This document shows positions 9,452-17,326 of a stretch of 64,000 nt of DNA, piece by piece. Under the pieces are notes generated by a model. That model was not told the origin of the DNA. It ran no database searches and worked only from the letters and a program-made list of their open reading frames with translations. This stretch comes from Streptomyces sp. NRRL S-455 (GTDB lineage: Bacteria; Actinomycetota; Actinomycetes; Streptomycetales; Streptomycetaceae): assembly GCF_000717875.1 (NCBI RefSeq), contig NZ_JOCT01000018.1, positions 184,083-248,082 of the forward strand, given 5' to 3'. Made by a program: the position numbers and the translations under genes. Position 1 is the stretch's first letter. Every line of letters starts with the position of its first letter.

Positions 9452-10123
9452 ATGGCAGTCACCGACGAGGCGATCGAGAAGATCAAAGGCATGATCGTCT
9501 CCGGCGCGCTGCGGCCGGGCGACCGGCTGCCCAAGGAGAGCGAACTCGCCGCCGGCCTCGGCCTGTCCCGCAACTCCCTGCGGGAGGCCGTACGCGCGTT
9601 GTCGCTCATCCGGATCCTGGACGTCCGGCAGGGCGACGGCACGTACGTCACCAGCCTCGATCCGCAACTCCTGCTGGAGGCGCTGAGCTTCGTCGTCGAC
9701 TTCCACCGCGACGACACGGTCCTGGAGTTCCTCGCCGTACGCCGCATCCTGGAGCCGGCCGCGACGGCCATGGCGGCCCTTCGGATCAGCGAGCAGCAGC
9801 TGGACGCGCTCTCGGCCCAGCTGGACAAGCTCGGCGACGCGCCGTCCGTCGAGGACCTCGTCGCCTGCGACCTGGAGTTCCACCAGGGCATCGTGCAGAG
9901 CTCGGGCAACTCGGTGCTGTGCTCGCTGCTCGACGGCCTGTCGGGCCCCACCACCCGGGCCCGGATCTGGCGGGGTCTCACCCAGGAGGACGCCGTGGGC
10001 CGCACGCTGCGCGAGCACCGGGCGATCCTCGACGCGCTGCGCGACCGGGACGCCGAGGCGGCGCGCTCGTGGGCGACGGTGCACATCGCGAGCGTGGAGC
10101 AGTGGCTGCGCTCCACGCTGTGA
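9452..10123 (+). CDS. FadR-subfamily GntR transcriptional regulator
   Basis: A 223-residue DNA-binding regulator. The N-terminal GntR winged helix covers about residues 5-70 (GALRPGDRLPKESELAAGLGLSRNSLREAVRAL). The C-terminal FCD ligand domain covers about 90-215 with the histidine and acidic residues that usually hold a metal (DLEFHQGIV; EHRAILDAL; VHIASVEQW). The ATG at 9452 follows AGGGAGG by 5 nt; an upstream TTG at 9431 is less likely. It follows the glp operon terminator, so control of glycerol genes is possible but not shown. The effector is unknown, likely a small carboxylate. Confidence 0.88.
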   Translation: MAVTDEAIEKIKGMIVSGALRPGDRLPKESELAAGLGLSRNSLREAVRALSLIRILDVRQGDGTYVTSLDPQLLLEALSFVVDFHRDDTVLEFLAVRRILEPAATAMAALRISEQQLDALSAQLDKLGDAPSVEDLVACDLEFHQGIVQSSGNSVLCSLLDGLSGPTTRARIWRGLTQEDAVGRTLREHRAILDALRDRDAEAARSWATVHIASVEQWLRSTL

Positions 10124-10204
10124 CGAGGGCCTCACGGACGGCTCGGATCCGTCCGGGGTGTTCAGAGGTGGATCACGGGGCAGTCATGGGGTCACTCCCC
10201 CTGC

Positions 10205-10227
10205 AAGGGGGCTGCGGACGCCCCCTT
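10205..10227 (+). terminator. Hairpin between the FadR-type regulator and PAC2 genes
   Basis: AAGGGGGC / GCCCCCTT perfect arms with a 7-nt loop, 80 bp past the regulator stop. A TAAGGT -10-like box for the next gene begins 10 bp later (10237-10242). Confidence 0.6.
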
Positions 10228-10281
10228 GGCACGCCGTAAGGTTGGGTGGTCAAGCTTGGGCACGTCGGAAGGAGGCACTGG

Positions 10282-11268
10282 GTGATCGAGCTCGAGGGGG
10301 TTCCCGAGCTGATCGACCCGGTCATGGTGGCCGCGTTCGAGGGCTGGAACGATGCCGGCGACGCCGCCTCCACCGCGGTCGCGCATCTCGACAGGGAGTG
10401 GAAGGGCGAGGTGTTCGCGGCGCTGGACGCCGAGGACTACTACGACTTCCAGGTGAACCGCCCCACGGTGTTCATGGAAGCGGGCGTCCGCAAGATCACG
10501 TGGCCGACGACAAGGTTGTCGGTGGTCCGGGTCGGTGGCGAGAAGCCACGCGATCTGGTCCTGGTCCGGGGAATCGAACCGTCCATGCGGTGGCGTTCGT
10601 TCTGCAACGAACTGCTCGGCTTCGCGCACGAGCTGGGCGTGGAGCTGGTGGTCGTCCTGGGCGCCCTGCTCGGCGACACCCCGCACACCCGTCCGGTGCC
10701 GATCAGCGGGACGACGTCCGACCCGGACCTGGCTCGCCGCATGGACCTGGAGGAGACCAAGTACGAGGGCCCCACGGGCATCGTCGGCGTCCTCCAGGAG
10801 GCGTGCACGCACGCGGGCGTGCCGGCGGTCTCGCTGTGGGCGGCGGTGCCGCACTACGTGTCCCAGCCGCCGAACCCGAAGGCCACGCTGGCCCTTCTGA
10901 ACCGGCTGGAGGACCTGATCGACGTGCGCATCCCGCTGGGCGAGCTGCCCGAGGACGCGCGGGCCTGGCAGGTCGGCGTGGACCAGCTGGCCGCCGAGGA
11001 CAGCGAGGTCGCCGAGTACGTCCAGTCGCTGGAGGAGGCCCGGGACACGGCCGAGCTGCCGGAGGCGTCGGGCGAGGCGATCGCCCGCGAGTTCGAGCGC
11101 TACCTGCGCCGGAGGGACGGCGGCGGACCGCCCGCTTCCGGCGGACACGCGACAGCGGACGGCAGCGACAGCACGTCGTACCTCCGGGACAACCCCAGCG
11201 GCCGTACGCGCCCGCCGAAGCCTCCGAAGGCCGGCGGCGCCGACGACGAGGAGTCGTCGGAGGACTGA
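10282..11268 (+). CDS. PAC2-family protein
   Basis: A 328-residue cytoplasmic protein of the PAC2 family (related to proteasome-assembly chaperone 2). The family is widespread in actinobacteria and its bacterial role is not settled. The conserved opening IELEGVPELIDPVMVAAFEGWNDAG fixes the start at GTG 10282, with GAAGGAGG 7 nt before it. The body (about residues 1-270) is the PAC2 fold. The last 50 or so residues are low-complexity, Ser/Pro/Lys rich and end in acidic EESSED, probably disordered. An association with the actinobacterial proteasome is an inference from the family name only. It is a single gene. Confidence 0.85.
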   Translation: MIELEGVPELIDPVMVAAFEGWNDAGDAASTAVAHLDREWKGEVFAALDAEDYYDFQVNRPTVFMEAGVRKITWPTTRLSVVRVGGEKPRDLVLVRGIEPSMRWRSFCNELLGFAHELGVELVVVLGALLGDTPHTRPVPISGTTSDPDLARRMDLEETKYEGPTGIVGVLQEACTHAGVPAVSLWAAVPHYVSQPPNPKATLALLNRLEDLIDVRIPLGELPEDARAWQVGVDQLAAEDSEVAEYVQSLEEARDTAELPEASGEAIAREFERYLRRRDGGGPPASGGHATADGSDSTSYLRDNPSGRTRPPKPPKAGGADDEESSED

Positions 11269-11682
11269 GCCCGGGGAGCGGGCCTCACCGTGGGGTGCCC
11301 TGGCCGGTCGACGGCGCGACGAGGACGACGGGAAGGGTGTGCGCGGCCCTGACGTCGGTGCTGGGGGCGGGGCGTTGCGCAGCCCGGCGGAGCGGGGTGC
11401 CGCTGCGCCCACCCGTGCCGCCCCAGCGGCACGACTGCCCGCAGCGGCGGCACGACTGTTGCCCGCAGCGGGGGCGAAACGCGACCGCACCCGCGCACGC
11501 ACGGAAGGGGACGTGTCGGGGGGTGTCCGCCCGCAGCTGGTTGGCGCGTCAACGGACAGTTGGTTGGTTCGCAAGCCCATCGCGCCGTTCCGAGGACGGA
11601 CACCCCCCGGCGCGGCCCCGACCCACCACCCAGCGGCACGCGCAACGCGCAGGGCGCAGGGCGTGACCGCCGCACCACCCAC
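11269..11682. other. 414-bp intergenic region dominated by a repeat
   Basis: The region between PAC2 and the mshC terminator holds one copy of a dispersed repeat (11357-11547), a weak GCCCG/CGGGC hairpin right after the PAC2 stop, and partial inverted copies of repeat motifs at about 11593-11660. One such copy (GGACGGACACCCCCC near 11593) is the reverse complement of sequence at 11520-11534. No gene is convincing here. Confidence 0.6.
11357..11547. repeat. Dispersed intergenic repeat, copy 1
   Basis: About 190 bp that is closely similar to 51915-52114. Shared blocks include TTGCGCAGCCCGGCG, GGGGTGCCGCTGCGCCCACC, CAGCGGCACGACTGCCCGCAG and a long run ending CGCAGCTGGTTGGCGC. This copy lacks the central CTCCCCCAAGC...GCAGGGGGG stem of copy 2 and instead carries a second CGGCACGACTG...CCCGCAGCG unit. 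It has no coding content. From memory, similar elements occur between genes in many Streptomyces genomes. Confidence 0.85.
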
Positions 11683-11719
11683 GCCAGAGGGGCGTCCCCG
11701 TCGGGGACGCCCCTCTGGC
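11683..11719 (-). terminator. Terminator of mshC
   Basis: Perfect 17-bp arms with a 3-nt loop (GCCAGAGGGGCGTCCCC / GGGGACGCCCCTCTGGC), 9 bp past the mshC stop. It also faces PAC2 from the other side and may act in both directions. Confidence 0.9.
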
Positions 11720-11728
11720 CGTTCTCGA

Positions 11729-12958
11729 CTACAACGCGACGCCGAGCAGCGCGTCCACCGCCCGGGAGACCACCCCGGGCGCGCTGGTGTCCGTGCCGCC
11801 GTTCTCCTCCTGGAGTGCGGCCCAGCGGTCGACCGCGGTGAGCGCGGCCGGGGCGTCCAGGTCGTTCGCGAGGGCCTCGCGGATCTCCTCCACGAGCGCC
11901 TCCGCCGAGGGCCCGTCGGGGCGGGACACGGCGGCCCGCCAGCGGCCCAGCCGGGCGACGGCGTCCTGGAGGACCTGGTCGGTCCACTCCCAGTCGGCGC
12001 GGTAGTGGTGGGCGAGCAGCGCGAGCCGGATGGCGGCCGGGTCGACGCCGTCGAGCCGGAGCCTGGAGACGAAGACCAGGTTGCCCTTGGACTTGGACAT
12101 CTTCTCGCCGTCGAGGGCGACCATGCCGGCGTGCACATACGCCTTGGCCATGGGGAACTCGCCGGTGAGGGCCTGGGCGTGGGACGCGCCCATCTCGTGG
12201 TGCGGGAAGGCGAGGTCGGAGCCGCCGCCCTGGATGTCGAAGCCCATGCCGAGGTGGTCGAGGGCGATGGCCACGCACTCGATGTGCCAGCCCGGCCGTC
12301 CGCGTCCGAGCGAGCCGCCCTCCCAACTGGGCTCGCCCTCACGGGCCGCCATCCACAGCATCGGGTCGAGCGGGTTCTTCTTGCCCGGCCGGTCGGGGTC
12401 GCCGCCGCGCTCGGCGGACAGCAGCCGCATCGCGGCGGCGTCCAGGTTCGAGACCCTGCCGAAGTGCGGGTCGGACTCGACGGAGAAGTAGACGTCCCCG
12501 TCGAGCTCGTACGCGGCGCCCATGTCCCGGAGCCGCTCGACGAGCGGGACGATCCCGGGTATGGCCTCGACGGCGCCTATGTACTGCTGCGGCGGCAGCA
12601 TCCGCAGGGCCGTCATGTCCTCACGGAAGAGGGCCGTCTCCTGCTCGGCGAGCGCGGCCCAGTCGAGGCCGTCGCGCCGGGCGCGTTCCAGGAGCGGGTC
12701 GTCGACGTCGGTGACGTTCTGGACGTAGTGAACCTGCCGCTTGGTGTCGAGCCACACGCGCTGCACGAGATCGAACGCGTTGTAGGTCGCCGCGTGTCCG
12801 ATGTGGGTGGCGTCGTACGGGGTGATGCCGCAGACGTAGATACGGGCGACGGGACCGGGGTCGAGGGTGACCGGACCGCCGGTCGCGGTGTCGTGGATCC
12901 TCAGGTCGCGGCCCTGACCAGGCAGGGCGGGGACCTCGGAAGCGGGCCAGGCATGCAT
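11729..12958 (-). CDS. mshC: Mycothiol ligase MshC (cysteine:GlcN-Ins ligase)
   Basis: MshC joins L-cysteine to the amine of GlcN-inositol using ATP, the penultimate step in mycothiol synthesis. The 409-residue protein is a cysteinyl-tRNA synthetase relative without the tRNA-binding C-terminal part. Zinc/cysteine site residues begin with Cys43 ([23 protein letters not shown]-type motif at 52-55). GWHIECVAI and the FPHHE segment follow, and the KMSKS loop is near residue 286 ([11 protein letters not shown]). [11 protein letters not shown], where synthetases have a TVYNxxHIGN-like segment, marks it as MshC rather than CysS. A TAGGCT box ends 6 nt before the ATG and there is no ribosome site, so the mRNA may be leaderless. 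It faces the unknown trio at 13052-15201. Confidence 0.96.
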   Translation of the reverse strand: MHAWPASEVPALPGQGRDLRIHDTATGGPVTLDPGPVARIYVCGITPYDATHIGHAATYNAFDLVQRVWLDTKRQVHYVQNVTDVDDPLLERARRDGLDWAALAEQETALFREDMTALRMLPPQQYIGAVEAIPGIVPLVERLRDMGAAYELDGDVYFSVESDPHFGRVSNLDAAAMRLLSAERGGDPDRPGKKNPLDPMLWMAAREGEPSWEGGSLGRGRPGWHIECVAIALDHLGMGFDIQGGGSDLAFPHHEMGASHAQALTGEFPMAKAYVHAGMVALDGEKMSKSKGNLVFVSRLRLDGVDPAAIRLALLAHHYRADWEWTDQVLQDAVARLGRWRAAVSRPDGPSAEALVEEIREALANDLDAPAALTAVDRWAALQEENGGTDTSAPGVVSRAVDALLGVAL

Positions 12959-12964
12959 GCCATG

Positions 12965-12970
12965 AGCCTA
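12965..12970 (-). promoter_or_regulatory. Candidate -10 box of mshC (leaderless)
   Basis: TAGGCT on the minus strand, 6 nt before the mshC ATG, with no Shine-Dalgarno sequence. That spacing would put the first transcribed base at or next to the start codon. Confidence 0.5.
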
Positions 12971-13051
12971 ACCGGACTGAAGTTCCATATACGAATGGGA
13001 GCGGCCGGTCGGCCGAGAAGGCGCTCTTGCGGCGAACCGGCCGCTGTGCTG

Positions 13052-13882
13052 CTACACGGGTGGCCAGGGAATGGCCGGCCACTCCCCGCTCGGCTCCGGA
13101 TGCTTCCCCGAGGCCAGCAGCGCGCCGACCCGCGCGCGTGTGGCGTCGATCTCCGCGCCGGTGATCAGCGGCTGCAGCCGGGCGGTGAGGGGACCGCCCT
13201 CCGCCAGGTCCTTCCTGAGGCCTTCGAGGACGTCGACGGCCTCCCGCGTGAGCGGCTCCCCCGCCCACCCCCACAGCAGGGTCCGCAGTTTGTTCTCGGC
13301 GTTGAACGTGACCCCGTGGTCGATCCCGTACAGCCGCCCCTCACCGGTGGGCAGCAGGTGCCCGCCCTTGCGGTCGGCGTTGTTGAGTACGGCGTCGAGC
13401 ACCGCGAGCCGCCGCAGCCGCACGTCGTCGGCGTGCACGAGCAGCGCGGTGCGCCCCTCGCCGACCTCGGCGAAGCCGATCGCCTTCCAGCCCGGCCCGG
13501 GTTCCTCCCGGTCGACCAGCGCCAGCAGTTCCGCCTCCGGCGCCGCCTCGACCCACAGCTGGCACATGCCCTCGCCGTACGGCCCGTCACGCAGCACGGT
13601 GGGCGGCACGAGCCCCCAGCCGGTCGCCTCGGAGACCTCGTACGCGGCGACCTCGCGCTGGGCCAGCGTCCCGTCCGGGAAGTCCCACAGGGGCCGCTCC
13701 CCGGCGACCGGCTTGTAGACGCAGGCCGCGTCCCGGCCGTCGTACGACACGGTGCAGTACAGGACCGCGTTGGACGCCTCACGGATGCGTCCGCGCACGG
13801 TGAGTTCGCCGCGGGCGAGCAGCTCTGCGGTGTCCTGGGGAGGTGTCACGCTCCGCGGCGGTATCCGTTCTGGCGCGGACAT
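13052..13882 (-). CDS. SCO1664-family kinase-like protein
   Basis: A 276-residue member of an actinobacterial family (TIGR03843, SCO1664 family, named from memory) with remote likeness to phosphatidylinositol 3/4-kinases. Kinase-like marks are Lys57 in VYKP after a glycine-poor strand, Glu77 in AQREVAAYE, a catalytic-loop-like LDAVLNNADRKGGHLL (Asp170), and a metal-binding YGIDHG (Asp188). The ATG at 13882 is preceded by GGAAGGAC and lies inside the end of the upstream DUF3090 gene (37-nt overlap), so translation is coupled. It is the last gene of a three-gene unit, with mshC next. Substrate unknown; kinase activity is inferred. Confidence 0.85.
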   Translation of the reverse strand: MSAPERIPPRSVTPPQDTAELLARGELTVRGRIREASNAVLYCTVSYDGRDAACVYKPVAGERPLWDFPDGTLAQREVAAYEVSEATGWGLVPPTVLRDGPYGEGMCQLWVEAAPEAELLALVDREEPGPGWKAIGFAEVGEGRTALLVHADDVRLRRLAVLDAVLNNADRKGGHLLPTGEGRLYGIDHGVTFNAENKLRTLLWGWAGEPLTREAVDVLEGLRKDLAEGGPLTARLQPLITGAEIDATRARVGALLASGKHPEPSGEWPAIPWPPV

Positions 13883-14436
13883 ACGTGTCCTTCCGGGTCG
13901 AGCGGGAGGCTGCACAGCGGGCATGGCGGGCGCCCCGCGTTGACGACGTCGAGGGCGCGCTTGGCGAAGGCCCTCGCCTGCGCGCCGGTGAGCCGGACCC
14001 GCAGCATCGGGGGCCCGTTCTCCTCGTCCTGGAGCAGCCGTTCCTCGGCCTCGGCGAGATCCTCCTCGGATTCGGCGTCGAGTTCGACGAGCGCCTGCGC
14101 CTCGACGATCATGAGCTGTTCGTCGCCGTCCCACGCGAGGGCCATGGTGCCGACCCGGAACTCCTCCTCGACGGGGGTTTCCAGAGGGGCGGTGTCGGTG
14201 ATCTCCGACGGTGCGACGGCGGGTACGGAGGCGCTGCCTCCACTACGGCGTACGACCTCGTCGAGCAGTTCGTCCATGCGTTCGGCGAGTGCTGCGACCT
14301 GGGTCTTCTCCAGGGCCACGCTGGTCACCCGGGTGCCGGCTGTGGCCTGGAGGAAGAACGAACGACGCCCGGGCAGTCCGACCGTACCGGCCACGAAACG
14401 CTCCGGATGGTCGTAGAGGAACACCTGACGGGACAC
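13846..14436 (-). CDS. DUF3090 (TIGR03847) protein
   Basis: A 196-residue protein of an actinobacterial family with no known function. The body begins SRQVFLYDHPERFVAGTVG and carries an acidic stretch (about residues 100-150). It ends in a compact zinc-ribbon-like CPLCSLPLDPEGHVCP followed by basic residues. The GTG at 14436 follows GGAGACAG; longer starts add residues without family likeness. The gene lies 78 bp after the phosphatase and overlaps the kinase-like gene by 37 nt. The trio of kinase-like, DUF3090 and phosphatase proteins is conserved across Actinobacteria, to my knowledge also near mshC in mycobacteria. Confidence 0.85.
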   Translation of the reverse strand: MSRQVFLYDHPERFVAGTVGLPGRRSFFLQATAGTRVTSVALEKTQVAALAERMDELLDEVVRRSGGSASVPAVAPSEITDTAPLETPVEEEFRVGTMALAWDGDEQLMIVEAQALVELDAESEEDLAEAEERLLQDEENGPPMLRVRLTGAQARAFAKRALDVVNAGRPPCPLCSLPLDPEGHVCPRQNGYRRGA

Positions 14437-14514
14437 GTCCTGTCTCCATTGGAATCGTGGGAACCGTGTGACCACGGCACTGCTGCGACCGCTTCACCCT
14501 ACTGCGGCCGACGA

Positions 14515-15201
14515 TCACGGTGCGCCCGCACCACCCCCGACTTGGGCTTCGTCGCCCGGCGGTTCCTCGCGCGGCACCAGGGACGTGAAGTTCCCGGTGT
14601 CGCCGAGGCGGACGAGAAACGGCCGCAGTCGTGTGTAGCGGATCGCGGTGATGGAACACGGTTCGACAGAAATCCGCTGGAAGAGGTCCAGATGAAGTCC
14701 GAGGGCGTCCGCGACGAGAGACTTGATGATGTCGCCGTGCGAGCACATGAGGTAGACGGCGTCTTTGCCGTGGTCGCGCTCCACGCGCGCGTTCCACTCG
14801 CGCACCGCCTCGGCGGCGCGCGTCTGCATGGCCCGCATGGACTCCCCGCCGGGGAACGCCGCCGCGGACGGGTGTGCCTGCACCACCTCCATCAGGGGCT
14901 CGTCCTTGAGTTCGTCGAGCTTGCGTCCGGACCAGTCGCCGTAGTGGCACTCGCCGATGCGCTCGTCGGTGTGGGCCGTCAGGTCCGGCCGGGCGTCCAG
15001 CAGGGGGCGGATCGTCTCCTGGCAGCGCTGGAGCGGGCTGGTGACGATCTCGGCGAGGGGCAGTTCGGCCAGGCGCCCGGGCAGCGCGGCGGCCTGCGCG
15101 GCGCCGCGCTCGTCGAGGGCGACACCGGGCGTCCAGCCGGCGAGCAGTCCCTCGGTGTTGGCGGTGGAGCGTCCGTGCCTGACCAGGATCAGCGTGGGCA
15201 T
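14515..15201 (-). CDS. MSMEG_4193-type histidine phosphatase
   Basis: A 228-residue histidine phosphatase-superfamily protein (phosphoglycerate mutase-like). The phosphohistidine motif is LVRHGRST (residues 6-13), with later conserved parts PLQRCQET, GEWxG-like GECHYGDWSG and MCSHGD. From memory the TIGR03848 subgroup is described as a probable phosphomutase that co-occurs with the kinase-like and DUF3090 families. The ATG at 15201 lacks a ribosome site, and TACGCT ends 7 nt before it, consistent with leaderless transcription. It heads the trio, divergent from corA with a 61-bp gap. The C-terminal 20 residues are Gly/Pro-rich. Confidence 0.88.
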   Translation of the reverse strand: MPTLILVRHGRSTANTEGLLAGWTPGVALDERGAAQAAALPGRLAELPLAEIVTSPLQRCQETIRPLLDARPDLTAHTDERIGECHYGDWSGRKLDELKDEPLMEVVQAHPSAAAFPGGESMRAMQTRAAEAVREWNARVERDHGKDAVYLMCSHGDIIKSLVADALGLHLDLFQRISVEPCSITAIRYTRLRPFLVRLGDTGNFTSLVPREEPPGDEAQVGGGAGAP

Positions 15202-15262
15202 GCGGTCCAGCGTAGGCGCACGCGCGCGTGCGGTGTCGTTCGAGTGACGGGAGATTCGCTTC

Positions 15263-16258
15263 GTGATCGTCGACTGTGCCATCTACCGCGACGGACACCG
15301 GTCGGAAGGGCCCGAGGACTTCTCCGACGCCCTGGGTGAGGCCCGGGCGGCGGGCGGTTTCGTGTGGATCGGGCTGCATGAGCCCACGGAGCGCGAATTC
15401 GACCATGTCACCCAGGAGTTCGGCCTGCACCCGCTGGCCGTCGAGGACGCCCTCAAGGCCCACCAGCGGCCCAAGCTGGAGGTGTACGACGACTCGCTGT
15501 TCGTCGTGCTCAAGCCGGTGGCGTACGAGCCGCAGAGCGACACCGTCTCCTCCGGCGAGATCATGATCTTTCTGGGCGACTCGTTCGTGGTGACCGTCCG
15601 GCACGGCGAGGGCGCCCCGCTCAAGGCGGTACGACACCGGCTGGAGCAGGAGCCGGAACTGCTGGGCAACGGCCCCACCTCCGTCCTGTACGCGGTCGCC
15701 GACGCCGCCGTCGACCACTACCTGGACGTGGCGACCGAGTTGCAGACCGACCTGGAGGAGCTGGAGGCGGAGGTCTTCTCACCGGACAGCGGCGGATCGC
15801 GGAACACCGCGTCCCGGATCTACACCTTCAAGCGGCAGGTCCTGGAGTTTCGCCGGGCGACCGGTCCGCTGGCCCTGCCGATGAGCCGGCTGGCGGGCAC
15901 GGCACCGTACGGCGTGACGGTGCCGTTCGTGGACGACCGGGCCCGGCCCTTCTTCCGGGACGTCAGTGACCACCTCACGCGGGTCAACGAGTCCGTGGAG
16001 AACCTGGACCGGTTGGTGTCCGACATCCTCTCGGCCCACCTGGCGCAGATGAGCGTCCGGCAGAACGACGACATGCGGAAGATCTCCGCGTGGGCGGCCA
16101 TGGCCGCGATCCCCACGATGCTCGCGGGGATCTACGGCATGAACTTCGAGCACATGCCCGAGCTGCGCTGGGTGTGGTCCTATCCGGCGCTGATCGCGTT
16201 GATGGCCGTGCTGGAGGTTGCGGTGTTCCGGCTGTTCAAGCACCGGGGGTGGTTGTAG
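15263..16258 (+). CDS. corA: CorA-type magnesium/cobalt channel
   Basis: A 331-residue divalent-metal channel of the CorA family. A large cytoplasmic alpha/beta and helical domain (about residues 1-265) precedes two C-terminal membrane helices. The signature YGMNF sits at the end of the first helix (about 293-297). The helix-joining loop FEHMPELRW follows, and the protein ends in a short basic tail (KHRGWL). The GTG at 15263 has GACGGGAGA upstream. It stands alone, divergent from the phosphatase and convergent with the ferritin-like gene. Confidence 0.92.
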   Translation: MIVDCAIYRDGHRSEGPEDFSDALGEARAAGGFVWIGLHEPTEREFDHVTQEFGLHPLAVEDALKAHQRPKLEVYDDSLFVVLKPVAYEPQSDTVSSGEIMIFLGDSFVVTVRHGEGAPLKAVRHRLEQEPELLGNGPTSVLYAVADAAVDHYLDVATELQTDLEELEAEVFSPDSGGSRNTASRIYTFKRQVLEFRRATGPLALPMSRLAGTAPYGVTVPFVDDRARPFFRDVSDHLTRVNESVENLDRLVSDILSAHLAQMSVRQNDDMRKISAWAAMAAIPTMLAGIYGMNFEHMPELRWVWSYPALIALMAVLEVAVFRLFKHRGWL

Positions 16259-16286
16259 GCGTTGCGCGCCGAAGGACCAGGGGCGC

Positions 16287-17075
16287 TCAAGCGAACTCGG
16301 GTTCCGGGGACGCCGGTCCGCCGAGGGCGTTGCGGCGCTCGGGCGTCTTCAGCGACACCATCCGTCGCCAGCCGCCCAGCCGTTCGTAGGCGTACATCGC
16401 GTGGATGCCCGCCGCGAGCACCGCCGACTTGGCCTTGGACCAGCCGAGGATGCGGCCCATGTTCGCCATCACCGCGAGGCTGACGTCCCGGTAGATCCGG
16501 ATCTCGGCCAGCGCACACTCGCGCAGGGTCCGCTGGATGGCCCGGCCGTGGCCCGCGTAGGCGAAGCGGAGCAGTTCCTCGTGGCAGTAGGCGAGGTGGT
16601 TGTCCTCGTCGTTGGAGATCTGCCTGACCGCGCGGCCGATGTCGGGGTGGTCCGCGAAGTGCTTGCGGAGCAGGTCCATCTGCTCCGAGGCGCGCTGTTC
16701 GGTGACCCTGCTGTGCGAGAGGTACGTGACGATGTCCTGGACCGTGAGCCGCTCGTCGCGCTTCAGCTGCTCGTGTGCGAGGCCGATGCCGTGCTTCTCC
16801 AGCAGCATGGTGTAGTCGGTCTCCGGCGGGACCGGTACCGGTTCCAGGCCGCGCTTCTTCAGCAGGGCGTTGAAGATCCGGCCGTGCTTGTCCTCGTCGG
16901 CGCCGTGCCGGGTGATCTTGGGGGCGAGTTCGCGTTCGCTCTCGGGGACGAGCGCGGCGATACGGGCGTTCTCCCAGCCGCCCTGGGACTCGCCGCTCGC
17001 GGCGATGGAGCAGAACAGGGCGAAGGAATCGTCGTTGGCGAGGATCTCCTGGAACAGACTCTTGGCCGAAAGCAT
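16287..17075 (-). CDS. Ferritin-like di-iron protein
   Basis: A 262-residue, largely helical protein of the ferritin-like superfamily. Two ExxH iron-binding motifs are visible, EDKH (near residue 64) and EDNH (near residue 155), each with further Glu residues in preceding helices. The start ATG at 17075 has GGGAGAGG 6 nt before it; much longer in-frame extensions are not protein-like. Known relatives include oxygenase-type and rubrerythrin-like proteins, so an oxidative-stress or redox role is possible, but the substrate is unknown. The last 20 residues are Pro/Gly rich. It is followed on the right by an F420-type oxidoreductase with its own terminator. Confidence 0.75.
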   Translation of the reverse strand: MLSAKSLFQEILANDDSFALFCSIAASGESQGGWENARIAALVPESERELAPKITRHGADEDKHGRIFNALLKKRGLEPVPVPPETDYTMLLEKHGIGLAHEQLKRDERLTVQDIVTYLSHSRVTEQRASEQMDLLRKHFADHPDIGRAVRQISNDEDNHLAYCHEELLRFAYAGHGRAIQRTLRECALAEIRIYRDVSLAVMANMGRILGWSKAKSAVLAAGIHAMYAYERLGGWRRMVSLKTPERRNALGGPASPEPEFA

Positions 17076-17279
17076 CGTGTGCACCTCTCCCGCGCACGTG
17101 CGCGTGCTGCGTGATTCCGCAGGATTCCGCAGAGAACGAGTCAAATGCGGGGTTGCGGGCGCTGCAACAGGTGCGTGGGAGAACTCCGCCGAATGGAGGA
17201 CGCGGCGGGGCTGCGCCGGTCCGGTCCGGGACGGCACGGGCGTAACCCGCCGGGGGCCCGGCGCGTTGTTCCGCGTGAC

Positions 17280-17318
17280 GGCCGTGGCGGGGAAGACCCC
17301 CGAGCCCCCACCACGGCC
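17280..17318 (-). terminator. Terminator of the LLM oxidoreductase gene
   Basis: GGCCGTGG / CCACGGCC outer arms with extra GGGG/CCCC pairing inside, 8 bp past the stop at 17327. Confidence 0.7.
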
Positions 17319-17326
17319 GCGGAAAC

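Noticed and set aside
7532..10135. An 867-codon minus-strand frame opposite glpD and the FadR-type gene
   Set aside because: Antisense shadow; the plus-strand genes there are unambiguous.
11339..14416. A 1025-codon plus-strand frame over mshC and the trio
   Set aside because: Antisense to several clear genes; no start context or recognisable domain.
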